Below, piece by piece: positions 8,084-15,868 of a DNA stretch of 64,000 nucleotides. Made by a program: the position numbers and the translations under genes. The notes under the pieces were generated by a model, which saw nothing but the letters and a program-made list of their open reading frames with translations, made no database searches and was not told the DNA's origin. This DNA comes from PALSA-612 sp963776375. Its GTDB lineage: Bacteria > Actinomycetota > Thermoleophilia > Gaiellales > Gaiellaceae. The stretch spans positions 434,001-498,000 of the forward strand of contig CAVZMF010000005.1 in assembly GCA_963776375.1 (NCBI GenBank). Reading direction: 5' to 3'. Position 1 is the stretch's first letter; every line of letters begins with the position of its first letter.

Positions 8084-8877
8084 GCCGTCTCCTGCTCGGG
8101 CTTCGCGCGCAGGCCGAGATAGGCCTCGATCACCCGCGGGTTCGTCGCCACCGACTCGAACGAGCCCTCGGCGATCTTGACGCCGTGGTCAAGCGCCACG
8201 ACGCGGTCGGAGATGCCCTCGACCACGTGCATGTCGTGCTCGATCACGAGGATCGTGTAGCCGCCCTCGCTGCGCAGGCGGCCGATCAGCTCGGTGATCT
8301 CGTGCGTCTCGACCGGGTTCATCCCCGCGGCCGGCTCGTCGAGTAGGAGCACCCGGGGGTTCGCCGCAGTCGCGCGGGCGATCTCGAGCCGGCGGCGGTT
8401 GGCGTAGGAGAGGGCGTAGGCCTGCTGCTTGCGCCGGTAGCCGGCGAGCCGGTCGCCGAAGAACGCGAGCTTCTCGTCCGCGAGTTCTCGCACCTGCCGC
8501 TCCTCGCGGCGCTGGAACGGCGTCCGCAGGACGGACTGCCACACATGGGCGCGGGTGTGGCAGTAGGTGGCCGCCATGACGTTCTCCTCGACGGTCATGT
8601 TCAGGAAGAGCCGCAGCGTCTGGAACGTGCGGGCGACGCCGAGCCGCGTCCGCTTGTGGGCCGTGACTCCGACCAGGCTACGCCCGTCGAGGCGGATATC
8701 GCCCTCCTCGGGGTCGTAGACGCCTGTGATCAGGTTGAACACCGTCGTCTTGCCGGCGCCGTTCGGCCCGATCACGCTGACGATCTCGTTCTCGCCCACG
8801 ACGAGATCCAGCTCGCTGATCACCTTGAGCCCGCCGAAGTGGAGCGTGACCTGCTCCAGCTCGAGGAGCGGTGTCAC
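8080..8877 (-). CDS. livG: Branched-chain amino acid ABC transporter, ATP-binding protein LivG
   Basis: The second ATPase of the importer, 265 residues. Visible features are Walker A GPNGAGKTT, the LivG-type region TRLGVARTFQTLRLFLNMTV, Walker B LLLDEPAAGMNP, and C-terminal VIEAYLG. The usual signature LSYGQQRRLEIARA reads LSYANRRRLEIARA, so the Gly and Gln of the signature are replaced by Ala and Asn; this is a mild departure worth noting for ATPase activity. The GTG start at 8877 overlaps livM by 4 bp (GTGA). Upstream in-frame sequence is a shadow of livM. Confidence 0.93.
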   Translation of the reverse strand: MTPLLELEQVTLHFGGLKVISELDLVVGENEIVSVIGPNGAGKTTVFNLITGVYDPEEGDIRLDGRSLVGVTAHKRTRLGVARTFQTLRLFLNMTVEENVMAATYCHTRAHVWQSVLRTPFQRREERQVRELADEKLAFFGDRLAGYRRKQQAYALSYANRRRLEIARATAANPRVLLLDEPAAGMNPVETHEITELIGRLRSEGGYTILVIEHDMHVVEGISDRVVALDHGVKIAEGSFESVATNPRVIEAYLGLRAKPEQETA

Positions 8878-10286
8878 AGGGCCTCGACCCGTTGCTGTCC
8901 GAGCAACCCGGCGGGCCTGACGATCATCAGCGCGATCAGGATCGAGCCGAGCAGGATCATCGCGGTCACGGCGGGATTCAAGACGAGTTCGTTCTCCCAG
9001 ACGAACGCGGCGAGGTAGAGCGTCGGGATCAGCGCCGCCTTTCGCACCCAGCCTCGCAGGAGCGTCAGCCCGAGCACGGCGGCGATCAGGGCCGCGTACG
9101 CCCAGGCTCCGGCCCGTGTGGGGTCGGTCAGCTCGACGACCCAACTCGACATCATGAGGTTCTGCCCGCCGAACGCCGTGGGCTTCGTTCCGCTCGGCCA
9201 GACGGCGGTCGCGATCGAGTTCGCCGCGAAGCCGAGGGCGATTGTCCCGCAGACCACGATTGCCAGCCACCTGAGCGGCCGCAGGAAGAGCGCCAGCCCA
9301 ACGCCGACCCCGATGTAGAAGAGGAGACGAGCGTTGTCGGGTGTGCTCATGAGCTCCAGCCCGACCACGATCACGAAGGCGCCGAGCATCACGCCGGGCA
9401 TGCTCCCCGCGCCGCCGAGGACGACGATCGCGTAGAGGGTGATCAGAACCGACAGGTAGAAGTTGTTCGGGAAGATGTTCACCTCGAGCGAGGCGAACAC
9501 CGTCCCGGTCATGCCGGCGACGCCGGCGCCGAAGCCGAAAGCGAGCAGCTTCAACCAGTTCACCGGTATCCCGAGGAGCTGTGCAGCCATCTGGTCCTCG
9601 CGCAGCGAGCGCCACGCTCGTCCCGTCCGCGAATGATTGATGAGCCAGAGCACGATCACGACGACCGTGAACACGACGAGCGCGACGTAGTAGTAGCGCC
9701 GCACGTTCGTGATGTGGAGCCCGAAGAAGCCGAGCGGGTCGAGGTTTGTCAGGCCGTTCTGGCCGTTCGTGATGCTGAGGTTGCCGACGAGGTTGTAGAA
9801 GATCTGCCCGAAGAAGAGCGTGATGATCGCCAGGTAGTCGCCGAACAGCCGCCGCGAGGGGAGGCTGACGAGGATGCCCACGATGGCGCAGCCGAGACAG
9901 GCGATCGCCATCGTGGCCGGGGTCGGCCAGTGCAGTCCGAACTTCGGCGAGTCGAGGAAGGCGTAGACGTACGCGCCGATTCCGAAGTAGGCCACGTACC
10001 CGAGGTCGAGCAGCCCCGCCCACCCGACGATCACGTTCAGGCCGAGCGCGAGGGTTGCGTAGTAGAGGGTGTTGAAGCCGACGCGCTGGTAGTACTCGTT
10101 GCTGGTGGCGATGCCGAAGATCGCGGCGCCGCCCACGAGGATGGCGAAGCGGATTGGCGGCGAAACCCGCGCGGCGAGGTGGTCGACGACCCGCGTCAAC
10201 GCCGGCTGCCGACGGCGCTCGCCCTGGCGCGCGACCCACTCGTCGGCACCGATGCGCGGGCCCTGCGGCGGTGTCGGGTCGGTCAT
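8874..10286 (-). CDS. livM: Branched-chain amino acid ABC transporter permease LivM
   Basis: An integral membrane permease of the LivM family, 470 residues, longer than typical LivM (about 320-420). It has an N-terminal cytoplasmic extension of about 45 residues, then roughly ten hydrophobic segments. Family motifs are TLALGLNVIVGWAGLLDLGY, FFGIGAY-like FGIGAYVYAF, and SLREDQMAAQLLGI, the coupling helix toward the ATPases. It pairs with LivH to form the channel. The ATG at 10286 lies 4 bp after the livH stop. Confidence 0.94.
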   Translation of the reverse strand: MTDPTPPQGPRIGADEWVARQGERRRQPALTRVVDHLAARVSPPIRFAILVGGAAIFGIATSNEYYQRVGFNTLYYATLALGLNVIVGWAGLLDLGYVAYFGIGAYVYAFLDSPKFGLHWPTPATMAIACLGCAIVGILVSLPSRRLFGDYLAIITLFFGQIFYNLVGNLSITNGQNGLTNLDPLGFFGLHITNVRRYYYVALVVFTVVVIVLWLINHSRTGRAWRSLREDQMAAQLLGIPVNWLKLLAFGFGAGVAGMTGTVFASLEVNIFPNNFYLSVLITLYAIVVLGGAGSMPGVMLGAFVIVVGLELMSTPDNARLLFYIGVGVGLALFLRPLRWLAIVVCGTIALGFAANSIATAVWPSGTKPTAFGGQNLMMSSWVVELTDPTRAGAWAYAALIAAVLGLTLLRGWVRKAALIPTLYLAAFVWENELVLNPAVTAMILLGSILIALMIVRPAGLLGQQRVEAL

Positions 10287-10290
10287 GTCG

Positions 10291-11238
10291 CTACACCTTC
10301 CTGATGTCGGCCTTGCCGAGCAAGCCTGTCGGGCGAACGAGGAGCACGAGGATGAGGAGTGAGAAGACCCAGACGTCCTGGAACGTCGCGCCGCTCGGGA
10401 GGTAGCCGGTGGAGTATGCCTGGGCGAGCCCGACGACCAGGCCTCCGAGCATCGCGCCCGGGATCGAGCCGATGCCGCCGATGACGGCGGCCGTGAACGC
10501 GAGCAGCCCGTTCTCGAAGCCGATCGAGTTGGACACGTTGTCGAACATGAGCCCGAACATCACACCCGCGGCACCGGAGACCGCCGAGCCGATGAAGAAC
10601 GCGAACGCGATCACCCGGTCAGTGTCGATGCCCATCATCGTCGCAGCCTCGCGGTCGACCGCCGTGGCACGCATCGCCTTGCCGATCTGCGTCCGGGCGA
10701 CCAGCAGCGTCAGCAGGATGCAGAGGACGATTGTCAGGCCGACGGTCAACATCCGGAGGATCGAGATGTTCAGCGGCCCCCACTGGATGCCGTCCTGGGG
10801 GAACGCGTAGCGGCCGCCGTCCAGTTCCGCGCTGCCGTAGACCCGGATCTCGGCGCCGAACAGGAGAAGCGCCGAGTTCTGGAGGAAGAACGAGACGCCG
10901 AGCGCCGAGATCAGCGGCGCGATCCGGGGCGCGTTGCGGAGCGGCCGGTAGGCGAAGCGCTCGATCACGACTCCGAGCAGGCCGCAGCCGATCATCGCGA
11001 ACAGGAACATCAGTGCGAGCAGCACTGGGATGGGCATGTCGGGCGACTCGGGACCGCCGAAGCCGGTCAGCACGAAGTAGCCGATGAAGGCGCCGATCAT
11101 GAAGACGTCGCCCTGCGCGAAGTTGAGCAGCTTCAGGATTCCGTAGACGATCGAGAAGCCCAGCGCGATGAGAGCGAACACGCTGCCGTCGGTCAGGCCG
11201 ATGACCGTCAGCTGGACGAACTGGTCCCAGTTAATCAC
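10291..11238 (-). CDS. livH: Branched-chain amino acid ABC transporter permease LivH
   Basis: The partner permease of LivM, 315 residues with about eight transmembrane segments. Characteristic stretches are GSVFALIALGFSIVYGILKLLNFAQGD, broken here by its family positions G17 and N38, and MRATAVDREAATMMGID, the ATPase-coupling loop. GGIGSIPGAMLGG is the typical late-loop motif. The start is GTG at 11238, which lies inside the left arm of palindromic repeat copy C; no other start gives a conserved N-terminus. The gene is separated from livK by 235 bp containing the repeat and a strong hairpin. Confidence 0.93.
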   Translation of the reverse strand: MINWDQFVQLTVIGLTDGSVFALIALGFSIVYGILKLLNFAQGDVFMIGAFIGYFVLTGFGGPESPDMPIPVLLALMFLFAMIGCGLLGVVIERFAYRPLRNAPRIAPLISALGVSFFLQNSALLLFGAEIRVYGSAELDGGRYAFPQDGIQWGPLNISILRMLTVGLTIVLCILLTLLVARTQIGKAMRATAVDREAATMMGIDTDRVIAFAFFIGSAVSGAAGVMFGLMFDNVSNSIGFENGLLAFTAAVIGGIGSIPGAMLGGLVVGLAQAYSTGYLPSGATFQDVWVFSLLILVLLVRPTGLLGKADIRKV

Positions 11239-11262
11239 GGGTGAACCCCTGGTTCCCCCGTG
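11236..11262. repeat. Palindromic repeat element, copy C, over the livH start
   Basis: CACGGGTGAACC (11236-11247) pairs with GGTTCCCCCGTG (11251-11262) with one mismatch and a 3-nt loop. The CAC at 11236-11238 is the livH GTG start on the other strand. The right flank (AGCCCCCTCCTTC) matches the C-rich flank of the other copies. Confidence 0.72.
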
Positions 11263-11429
11263 AGCCCCCTCCTTCAGATCGTTGCAGGTTCTTCACGTGG
11301 CAGCGGAGCCGGCGGCTCACAGCGCTCGTCCCGGCGTTGCCTCTCGTTCGCGAGCCTCCCGCGCGGCAAAGCCACGCTCCGGCGACAATCGTCGTTGACC
11401 CGAGAGCGTGGGACATCAGGGCCGCGCGC

Positions 11430-11463
11430 GTCGTGCGGCCCGCCTCGCGACGGGCCGCACGAC
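11430..11463 (-). terminator. Strong hairpin between livK and livH
   Basis: GTCGTGCGGCCCG (11430-11442) and CGGGCCGCACGAC (11451-11463) are perfect 13-bp inverted repeats with an 8-nt loop, ending 10 nt past the livK stop. There is no U tract. In binding-protein transporter operons such hairpins often protect the abundant binding-protein message or attenuate the distal genes; that role is inferred. Confidence 0.65.
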
Positions 11464-11473
11464 CGACGTTGGC

Positions 11474-12623
11474 TCACCTGATGGGAACAGGCCCCTTCTT
11501 CGTGAGCTGGAACTGGAAGAAGTGCGCGCCGATCCGATCTCCGTGCGAGTCGAACCTGATCGGATCGCCGAAGACGGACGTCTTCAGGTTCGTCTTGTGG
11601 AGCTGCTTCAGCACCTCGGCGCGGGTCGCGGTGCCGTCCTTGCACGCCCGGGCGACCGCGTCGACCACGACCTGCCCGGAGACGTACGCGAGCGGGCCGA
11701 AAGCCGATACGGGCGCCTTCGAGCCGTAGGTCTTGTGGTACGCCTTGATGACCGGCTGCGCCGGCCCGTAGCGGGTGATGTCCGGCCCGAACGTCGAGAA
11801 GTACACGGCTCCGTTCAGCCTGACGCCGGAGCCGCCCGCGTCGCTCAGCATCAGCTTCACGTTCTTGCCCTGCTCCTTGAGCTGGGTTCCGAAGAGCGTC
11901 ATCTCCTGCGGGAGCTGCAGCGCCAGGTAGACGACGTTCGTGTCGCCCGGCATGGACGTGATCACGGACGAGAAGTCGGCGGTCTTCTGGGTCACCGACA
12001 CCCGCTTCACCTTGACGTGAAGCCCCTTCAGGAGCTTCGCGACCTGGTCGGCCAGCGGCTTGCCGTAGGACGACTGGTCGTCGACCGCGAGCACCGACTT
12101 TCCCTTCAGATTCTTCTTGATGAACTGTGCCGTCGTCAGAGCCTGGATCCTGTCCGGCGCGGCGATGCGTAGGAACGTCGGGAACTGCCCGTTCGTCAGC
12201 TCCGTCGCCGTTGCCGATGCCACGACGAAGGGCATGCCGGCCTTCTTGAAGATGGGACCGGCGGCCAGCACTTCCTGGCTCGACCCTGGGCCGATCACGG
12301 CGAGCACATTCGAGTCGGACGAGAACCGCTGCGCGATCGTCGACGCGACGGCCGAATCGAACTTGTCGTCCCCTTCCTCGGTCTTGAACGTCGGCTTCTT
12401 GCCGGCGGCGTTCCACTGCTGCGCGTAGAGCAGCGAGAAGCCGCGGAGCTCGGCGCCGATGGACGCGACGGGACCTGTCGTGGGTCCGGTGTACGCGATG
12501 GTGGCGGAGCTGCTGCAGTTCACGCCGGCGCGTGACCGCGCTCGGGGCTCCGGCGGCTCCGACGAGCCCGGCGACTGCCGCCACCGCGGCGACTGCCAAC
12601 GCGCTCGGTACGAGTTTCTTCAT
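11474..12623 (-). CDS. livK: Branched-chain amino acid ABC transporter, periplasmic-type substrate-binding protein (one frameshift)
   Basis: The extracytoplasmic binding protein that delivers substrate to LivHM. The N-terminus MKKLVPSALAVAAVAAVAGL is a clear signal peptide, with AGGAGG just upstream of the ATG at 12623. The mature part (IAYTGPTTGPVASIGAE, IGPGSSQEVLAAGPIF, SSYGKPLADQVAKLL) is a type I periplasmic-binding fold, about 350 residues. Signal and mature regions are in different frames that meet near 12530 (around ACGCGCCGGCG), giving a length one base off a multiple of three. A sequence error is most likely. It heads the liv operon and is divergent from the FAD oxidoreductase. Confidence 0.88.
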
Positions 12624-12703
12624 CTGCCCTCCTCCCAGTCTGGGAGAGCGATTGTCACCTGCCTTCGCCTCCAGCGCAACGTACATCGGTTTGAATCCCG
12701 GGC

Positions 12704-13831
12704 ATGCCCTCGCCCGAGGTCGTGATCGTCGGTGCGGGTGTGACGGGTCTCTCCGTCGCCCTCCATCTCGCCGAGCGGGACATCGGCCCCGTGCGGATCT
12801 ACGAGCGGGCGGGCGTCGGCGCGGGCGCCTCCGGCGTCCAGCCGGGCGGCGTGCGGTTGCAGTGGGGGACGGAGCTGAACTGCCGGATGGCCCTCGAGGC
12901 GCGCGAGTTCTGGGGCGAGGCGGAGGCCCGGCTCGAGCCGAGGCTCCCGTTCGGCTGGCGGCCCGGCGGCTATCTCTGGTTGGCGCATTCTCAGCCCGTC
13001 CTCGAGCGGCTGGCCGCGGGCGTGGCGCTCCAGAACCGGCTCGGGATCGGCTCGCGCATCGTTTCGGGCGCCGAGGCGGCGGAGCTCGTTCCGGGGCTCG
13101 CGCCCGACACGGTGACCGGAGCAGCGTGGTGCGGCGAGGACGGCTACTTCGACCGTCCCCAGGGCGTGGTCGAGGCGTTCGCCGAAGCAGCGCAGCGGCG
13201 GGGAGTCGAGATCGAGCTCGGCGAGGTCGCGGCGGTGGAGCCCGGCGGCGTGGCGCTCGCCGGCGGCGAGCGAGTGTCGGCGGGGGCCGTCGTCGTCGCG
13301 GCCGGCGTCGCGACGCCGGGGCTGCTCGACCGGCTCGGCGTCGACGTCCCCATCGTCCCGGAGGACCGGTTCATGCTCTACAGCGATCCGATTCGCGAGC
13401 GGCTCCTGGAGCCGCTCGTCGTGTCGGCCGAGCGGCACTTCGCCGCCAAGCAGCTCGGGAACGGCCGCGTCGTGGCGAGCGACCTGGCGGCGCGCGGCGA
13501 CCCCGCCGAGGGCGAGCCGCGCTGGCGGGCGCACGTGCGCGAGGCGATCCGTGAGCTCCTCCCCCGGCTCGAGTACGTCGAGTTCCCGGTGCTGGCGGCG
13601 GGCACCTACGACGTGACGCCGGACCACCAGGCGATTCTCGGCGCCGTACCGGGGGCGGGAGGCGTCTGGATCGCCGCCGGCTTCTCCGGCCACGGCTTCA
13701 TGATGTCGCCCGTCGTCGGCCGCAGCCTCGCCGCCGCGATCGCCGGCGAGCCGCCGAACGACTACCTGCGCGCGTTCTCGCTCGAGCGCTTCACACGCGG
13801 CGAGCTCATTCCGGAGCCCGCCATCGTCTAG
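12704..13831 (+). CDS. FAD-dependent amine/amino-acid oxidoreductase (DAO / sarcosine-oxidase-beta type)
   Basis: A 375-residue flavoenzyme of the D-amino-acid oxidase/sarcosine oxidase/glycine oxidase group. The N-terminal FAD Rossmann motif is VVIVGAGVTGLSVALHLAE (residues 6-24) and the C-terminal FAD contact is AAGFSGHGFMMSPVVGR. SGVQPGGVRLQWG matches the family's second nucleotide contact. Such enzymes oxidise an amine to an imine, giving reduced flavin or H2O2. It is divergent from the amino-acid importer livK, and its convergent neighbour is a RidA imine deaminase whose stop codon overlaps its own in CTAG. The context suggests uptake, oxidation and imine clean-up of an amino acid; the exact substrate is unknown. 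Confidence 0.85.
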   Translation: MPSPEVVIVGAGVTGLSVALHLAERDIGPVRIYERAGVGAGASGVQPGGVRLQWGTELNCRMALEAREFWGEAEARLEPRLPFGWRPGGYLWLAHSQPVLERLAAGVALQNRLGIGSRIVSGAEAAELVPGLAPDTVTGAAWCGEDGYFDRPQGVVEAFAEAAQRRGVEIELGEVAAVEPGGVALAGGERVSAGAVVVAAGVATPGLLDRLGVDVPIVPEDRFMLYSDPIRERLLEPLVVSAERHFAAKQLGNGRVVASDLAARGDPAEGEPRWRAHVREAIRELLPRLEYVEFPVLAAGTYDVTPDHQAILGAVPGAGGVWIAAGFSGHGFMMSPVVGRSLAAAIAGEPPNDYLRAFSLERFTRGELIPEPAIV

Positions 13832-14196
13832 AGAACTGCGTCGATCTCGACCTCGACGAGCACGCCCTCCGGGATGAACCCCGCCACGAACAGCGTGGTG
13901 TTCGCGGGCGTCACCTCGCCGAACAGCTCCCGGTGCGCCTCGGCCGCGCCCTGCCAGTCGCAGCCGGCGGCGAGAAAGATCCGCGTTCGCGCCACGCTCT
14001 CGATCGAGCCGCCGAAGTGCTCGACCGCGTCGAGGGCGAGCCGGAAGGCGTCGAGCGTCTGCCCGCGGACGTCGCCGCGCGAGGCGGGCGCGGTGCCGCT
14101 GACGGAGATCCAGGAGCCGGTGCGCACCGCCCGGGCGTAGCCGGCGAGGTCCTCGGCGCCGCCGCCGGTGCGGAAGACCTCGCGGTCAGGCCTCAT
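13828..14196 (-). CDS. RidA/YjgF family 2-iminoacid deaminase-like protein
   Basis: A 122-residue RidA-fold protein. RidA members hydrolyse reactive imine/enamine intermediates made by PLP and flavin enzymes. The family pattern is visible in RTGSWISVSGTAPASRGDV, QTLDAFRLALDAVEHFGGS, and the C-terminal GVLVEVEIDAVL. The catalytic Arg of canonical RidA (in the motif R..F/V.....W) is represented by ARTRIFLAAGCDWQ. The ATG at 14196 lies 11 bp inside the end of the upstream selenoprotein gene, so it belongs to the same operon. Confidence 0.85.
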   Translation of the reverse strand: MRPDREVFRTGGGAEDLAGYARAVRTGSWISVSGTAPASRGDVRGQTLDAFRLALDAVEHFGGSIESVARTRIFLAAGCDWQGAAEAHRELFGEVTPANTTLFVAGFIPEGVLVEVEIDAVL

Positions 14197-14731
14197 TGCC
14201 GTAGCCCTCGGCGAGGAACTGCTCCGCGTAGGACGCGTGCACCTCGACCGGCGGCAGGTCGAAGCCGAGCGCGTCCGCGACGCGGTCGATCAGGTTGAAG
14301 CCGGTGCAGACGGCCAGGGCGTCCTCGATCGCCTCGTCGGGAACACCGGCGGCGCGCACGGCGTCGACGTCCGCGGCCGTGACCTCGCCCGGCGCCAGCG
14401 TCACCTTCTGCAGCAGGTCGAGCGTGGCGCGGAGGCCGGGCTCGATCGGCGCGGTGCGGTGGTCGGCGAGGATCGCGTCGACCAGTTCGCCACCGAGCGC
14501 GAACGACGCGACCGCGCCGTGCGAGTCCGTTCAGAACACGCACTGGTTCTGCCGGGAGACGAAGGCCGCGAACAGCTCGCGTTCGCCGGGCGACCAGTCC
14601 GAGGGGCCGCGCATGACCTGCTGCAACACCATGGAGAATGGCCGGCCGAAGAGCTCCGAGCGGTAGCGCATCGTCCGCACGACGTCGAAGTCGCGCTCGG
14701 TGAGCGTGCCCTGGATCGCCGCGAGGCGCAC
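14186..14731 (-). CDS. AhpD/CMD-fold selenoprotein 2 with in-frame TGA as selenocysteine
   Basis: The two open halves 14731-14534 and 14530-14186 are in the same frame, separated only by TGA at 14533-14531. Read through, they give a 181-residue protein of the peroxidase-related AhpD/carboxymuconolactone decarboxylase family. The active site reads N-Q-C64-V-F-U67-T-D-S-H71, i.e. C-x2-U-x3-H. Glu52 sits 12 residues before Cys64, the same spacing as Glu118-Cys130-Cys133-His137 of M. tuberculosis AhpD. Known members reduce peroxides with the C-x2-C pair; replacing the second Cys with Sec should give a more reactive selenol. A hairpin with a GGUC loop follows the UGA at SECIS distance. The GTG start at 14731 lies 10 bp after the preceding selenoprotein gene. 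An ordinary nonsense mutation is unlikely because the neighbour has the same TGA at the same codon. Confidence 0.85.
14503..14520 (-). promoter_or_regulatory. Putative bacterial SECIS hairpin of selenoprotein 2
   Basis: Counting from the base after UGA, positions 11-17 (ACGGCGC) pair with 22-28 (GCGUCGU) including one G-U pair, leaving the tetraloop GGUC at 18-21. E. coli fdhF has GGUC in the loop at 19-22 from its UGA. The loop guanines and this distance are what SelB recognises. Pairing was worked out by hand. Confidence 0.68.
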
Positions 14732-14741
14732 GGCGTCGAGG

Positions 14742-15305
14742 CTACACGTAGCCGCGCGCGAGGAACTCCGCCTCGTGGCGGAGCAGCCCGTCGGCGCCGA
14801 GCGTGTGCGAGATCGGCGTGAGCCCGAACGAGTCCGCCAGCCGGTCGATCAGGTTGAAGTAGGCGGCGACGAGGAGCGCGTCCACGATCGCCTGGTCGGA
14901 GACACCCGCGGCGCGCACGGCCTCGGCGTCGTCGGCCCGCACCTCGCCCGGCCGCAGCGTGACGGCCTCGAGGTAGCCGAGCATGGCGCGGAGCGGCGGC
15001 TCGACAGGCGCGGTGCGCCAGTCGGCGAGGACGGCGTCGACCGTCTCGGCCGAGCCGTACGCAACGGTCGCGACCGCGCCGTGGGACTCCGTTCAGAACA
15101 CGCACTGGTTCAGGGACGAGACGAAGGCTGCGAACAGCTCCCGCTCGGCCACGGACCAGTCGGAGGGGCCGCGCATCACGTCCTGCAGCGCCTCCGAGAA
15201 CGGCCGGCCGAAGAGGTCGGGCCGGTAGCGGAGCATGAGCGCGACGCCGGAGAGGAAGCCGTCCTCGGGGGTGCGGGTCCGCTCGAAGCTCGCGAGCCTG
15301 GTCAT
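14742..15305 (-). CDS. AhpD/CMD-fold selenoprotein 1 with in-frame TGA as selenocysteine
   Basis: The halves 15305-15096 and 15092-14742 share one frame and are divided only by TGA at 15095-15093. Read-through gives 187 residues: N-terminal peroxidase-related region (LFGRPFSEALQDVMRGPSDW), active site N-Q-C68-V-F-U71-T-E-S-H75, and the family's C-terminal helical part (VRAAGVSDQAIVDALLVAAY). Glu56 precedes Cys68 by 12 residues, exactly the AhpD geometry. The protein is clearly a diverged paralogue of the next gene, identical in the NQCVFUT core. The ATG at 15305 overlaps the previous gene's TGA by one base. Function is inferred as thiol/selenol peroxidase or disulfide exchange. A Sec insertion machinery (selA, selB, selC, selD) must exist elsewhere; none is in this window. 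Confidence 0.87.
15064..15082 (-). promoter_or_regulatory. Putative bacterial SECIS hairpin of selenoprotein 1
   Basis: From the base after UGA, positions 11-17 (ACGGCGC) pair with GCG (22-24) and CCGU (26-29) with a single bulged A, leaving loop GGUC at 18-21. The loop sequence and its position are identical to the hairpin of selenoprotein 2, while flanking codons differ, which points to selection on RNA structure. Confidence 0.7.
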
Positions 15306-15613
15306 CAGTCCATTGCCCGCAGTCCGGCGTCGAGCCGCGACCGCGCGGCGCCGAGCGCGGCCGCGAGCGTCAGCTCGAAGATCGCGTCCTCCGAGTAGCC
15401 GGCCTCGCGCAGGCGGTCCACGTCTCCGTCCGTCACCTTGTAGGCGTTCCGCGTGACCTTCTCGACGTACGGCCGGAGGTCGTCGGGAAGGTCCTGCGCC
15501 TCGTCGCCGCCTGCGAACGCCGCGACCGCGCGCCGGAGCTCGAGGTCGGCGTCGCCGGGTGTCTCCAGGATCGCGCGGGCAACCTCGTCCATGGCCTCCG
15601 TGTGCCGTGCCAC
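15305..15613 (-). CDS. Short carboxymuconolactone-decarboxylase-fold protein without redox Cys
   Basis: A 102-residue protein whose second half (NAYKVTDGDVDRLREAGYSE, then DAIFELTLAAALGAARSRLD) matches the C-terminal helices of the AhpD/CMD family seen in the two downstream selenoproteins. It has no cysteine and no C-x2-C/U site, so it cannot be a peroxidase by itself. It may be a structural partner of the downstream proteins, because CMD-fold proteins assemble as oligomers. Start GTG 15613 lies right after a -10 box; ATG 15592 with GGAGG close upstream is an alternative. It is the first gene of the four-gene operon ending in RidA. Confidence 0.72.
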   Translation of the reverse strand: MARHTEAMDEVARAILETPGDADLELRRAVAAFAGGDEAQDLPDDLRPYVEKVTRNAYKVTDGDVDRLREAGYSEDAIFELTLAAALGAARSRLDAGLRAMD

Positions 15614-15619
15614 AGGCCG

Positions 15620-15625
15620 ATTCTA
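15620..15625 (-). promoter_or_regulatory. Probable -10 box of the selenoprotein operon (leaderless)
   Basis: TAGAAT on the minus strand ends 6 nt before the GTG at 15613, so the transcript would start at the initiation codon. No convincing -35 box is seen. Confidence 0.45.
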
Positions 15626-15868
15626 GGAGGGTTTGGCGGAACGTTGCCCGTCGTCGGGGCGTGATGGGCGTCGTGATGCAAGGACGCAGGGAGCGCTCGT
15701 ATTGGCCAAATACGGGCGCGACTGAGGACGCAGCCGGCGGAGGCTTGCCCGAGCCGGTCAGGGAGCGCAGGTGCCGGCTCGCCGGCGCCGTAGCGGGAGA
15801 CAGCTCGGCGCGCAGCGCGGTCCGACGACCTCAGCCACGTTCCGCCGAGCCCTCCTTAGGATGCCGTC

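Noticed and set aside
14531..15095. The two in-frame TGA codons as ordinary nonsense mutations
   Set aside because: Both occur at the same active-site codon of two paralogues, coding continues in the same frame with conserved sequence, and matching hairpins follow.
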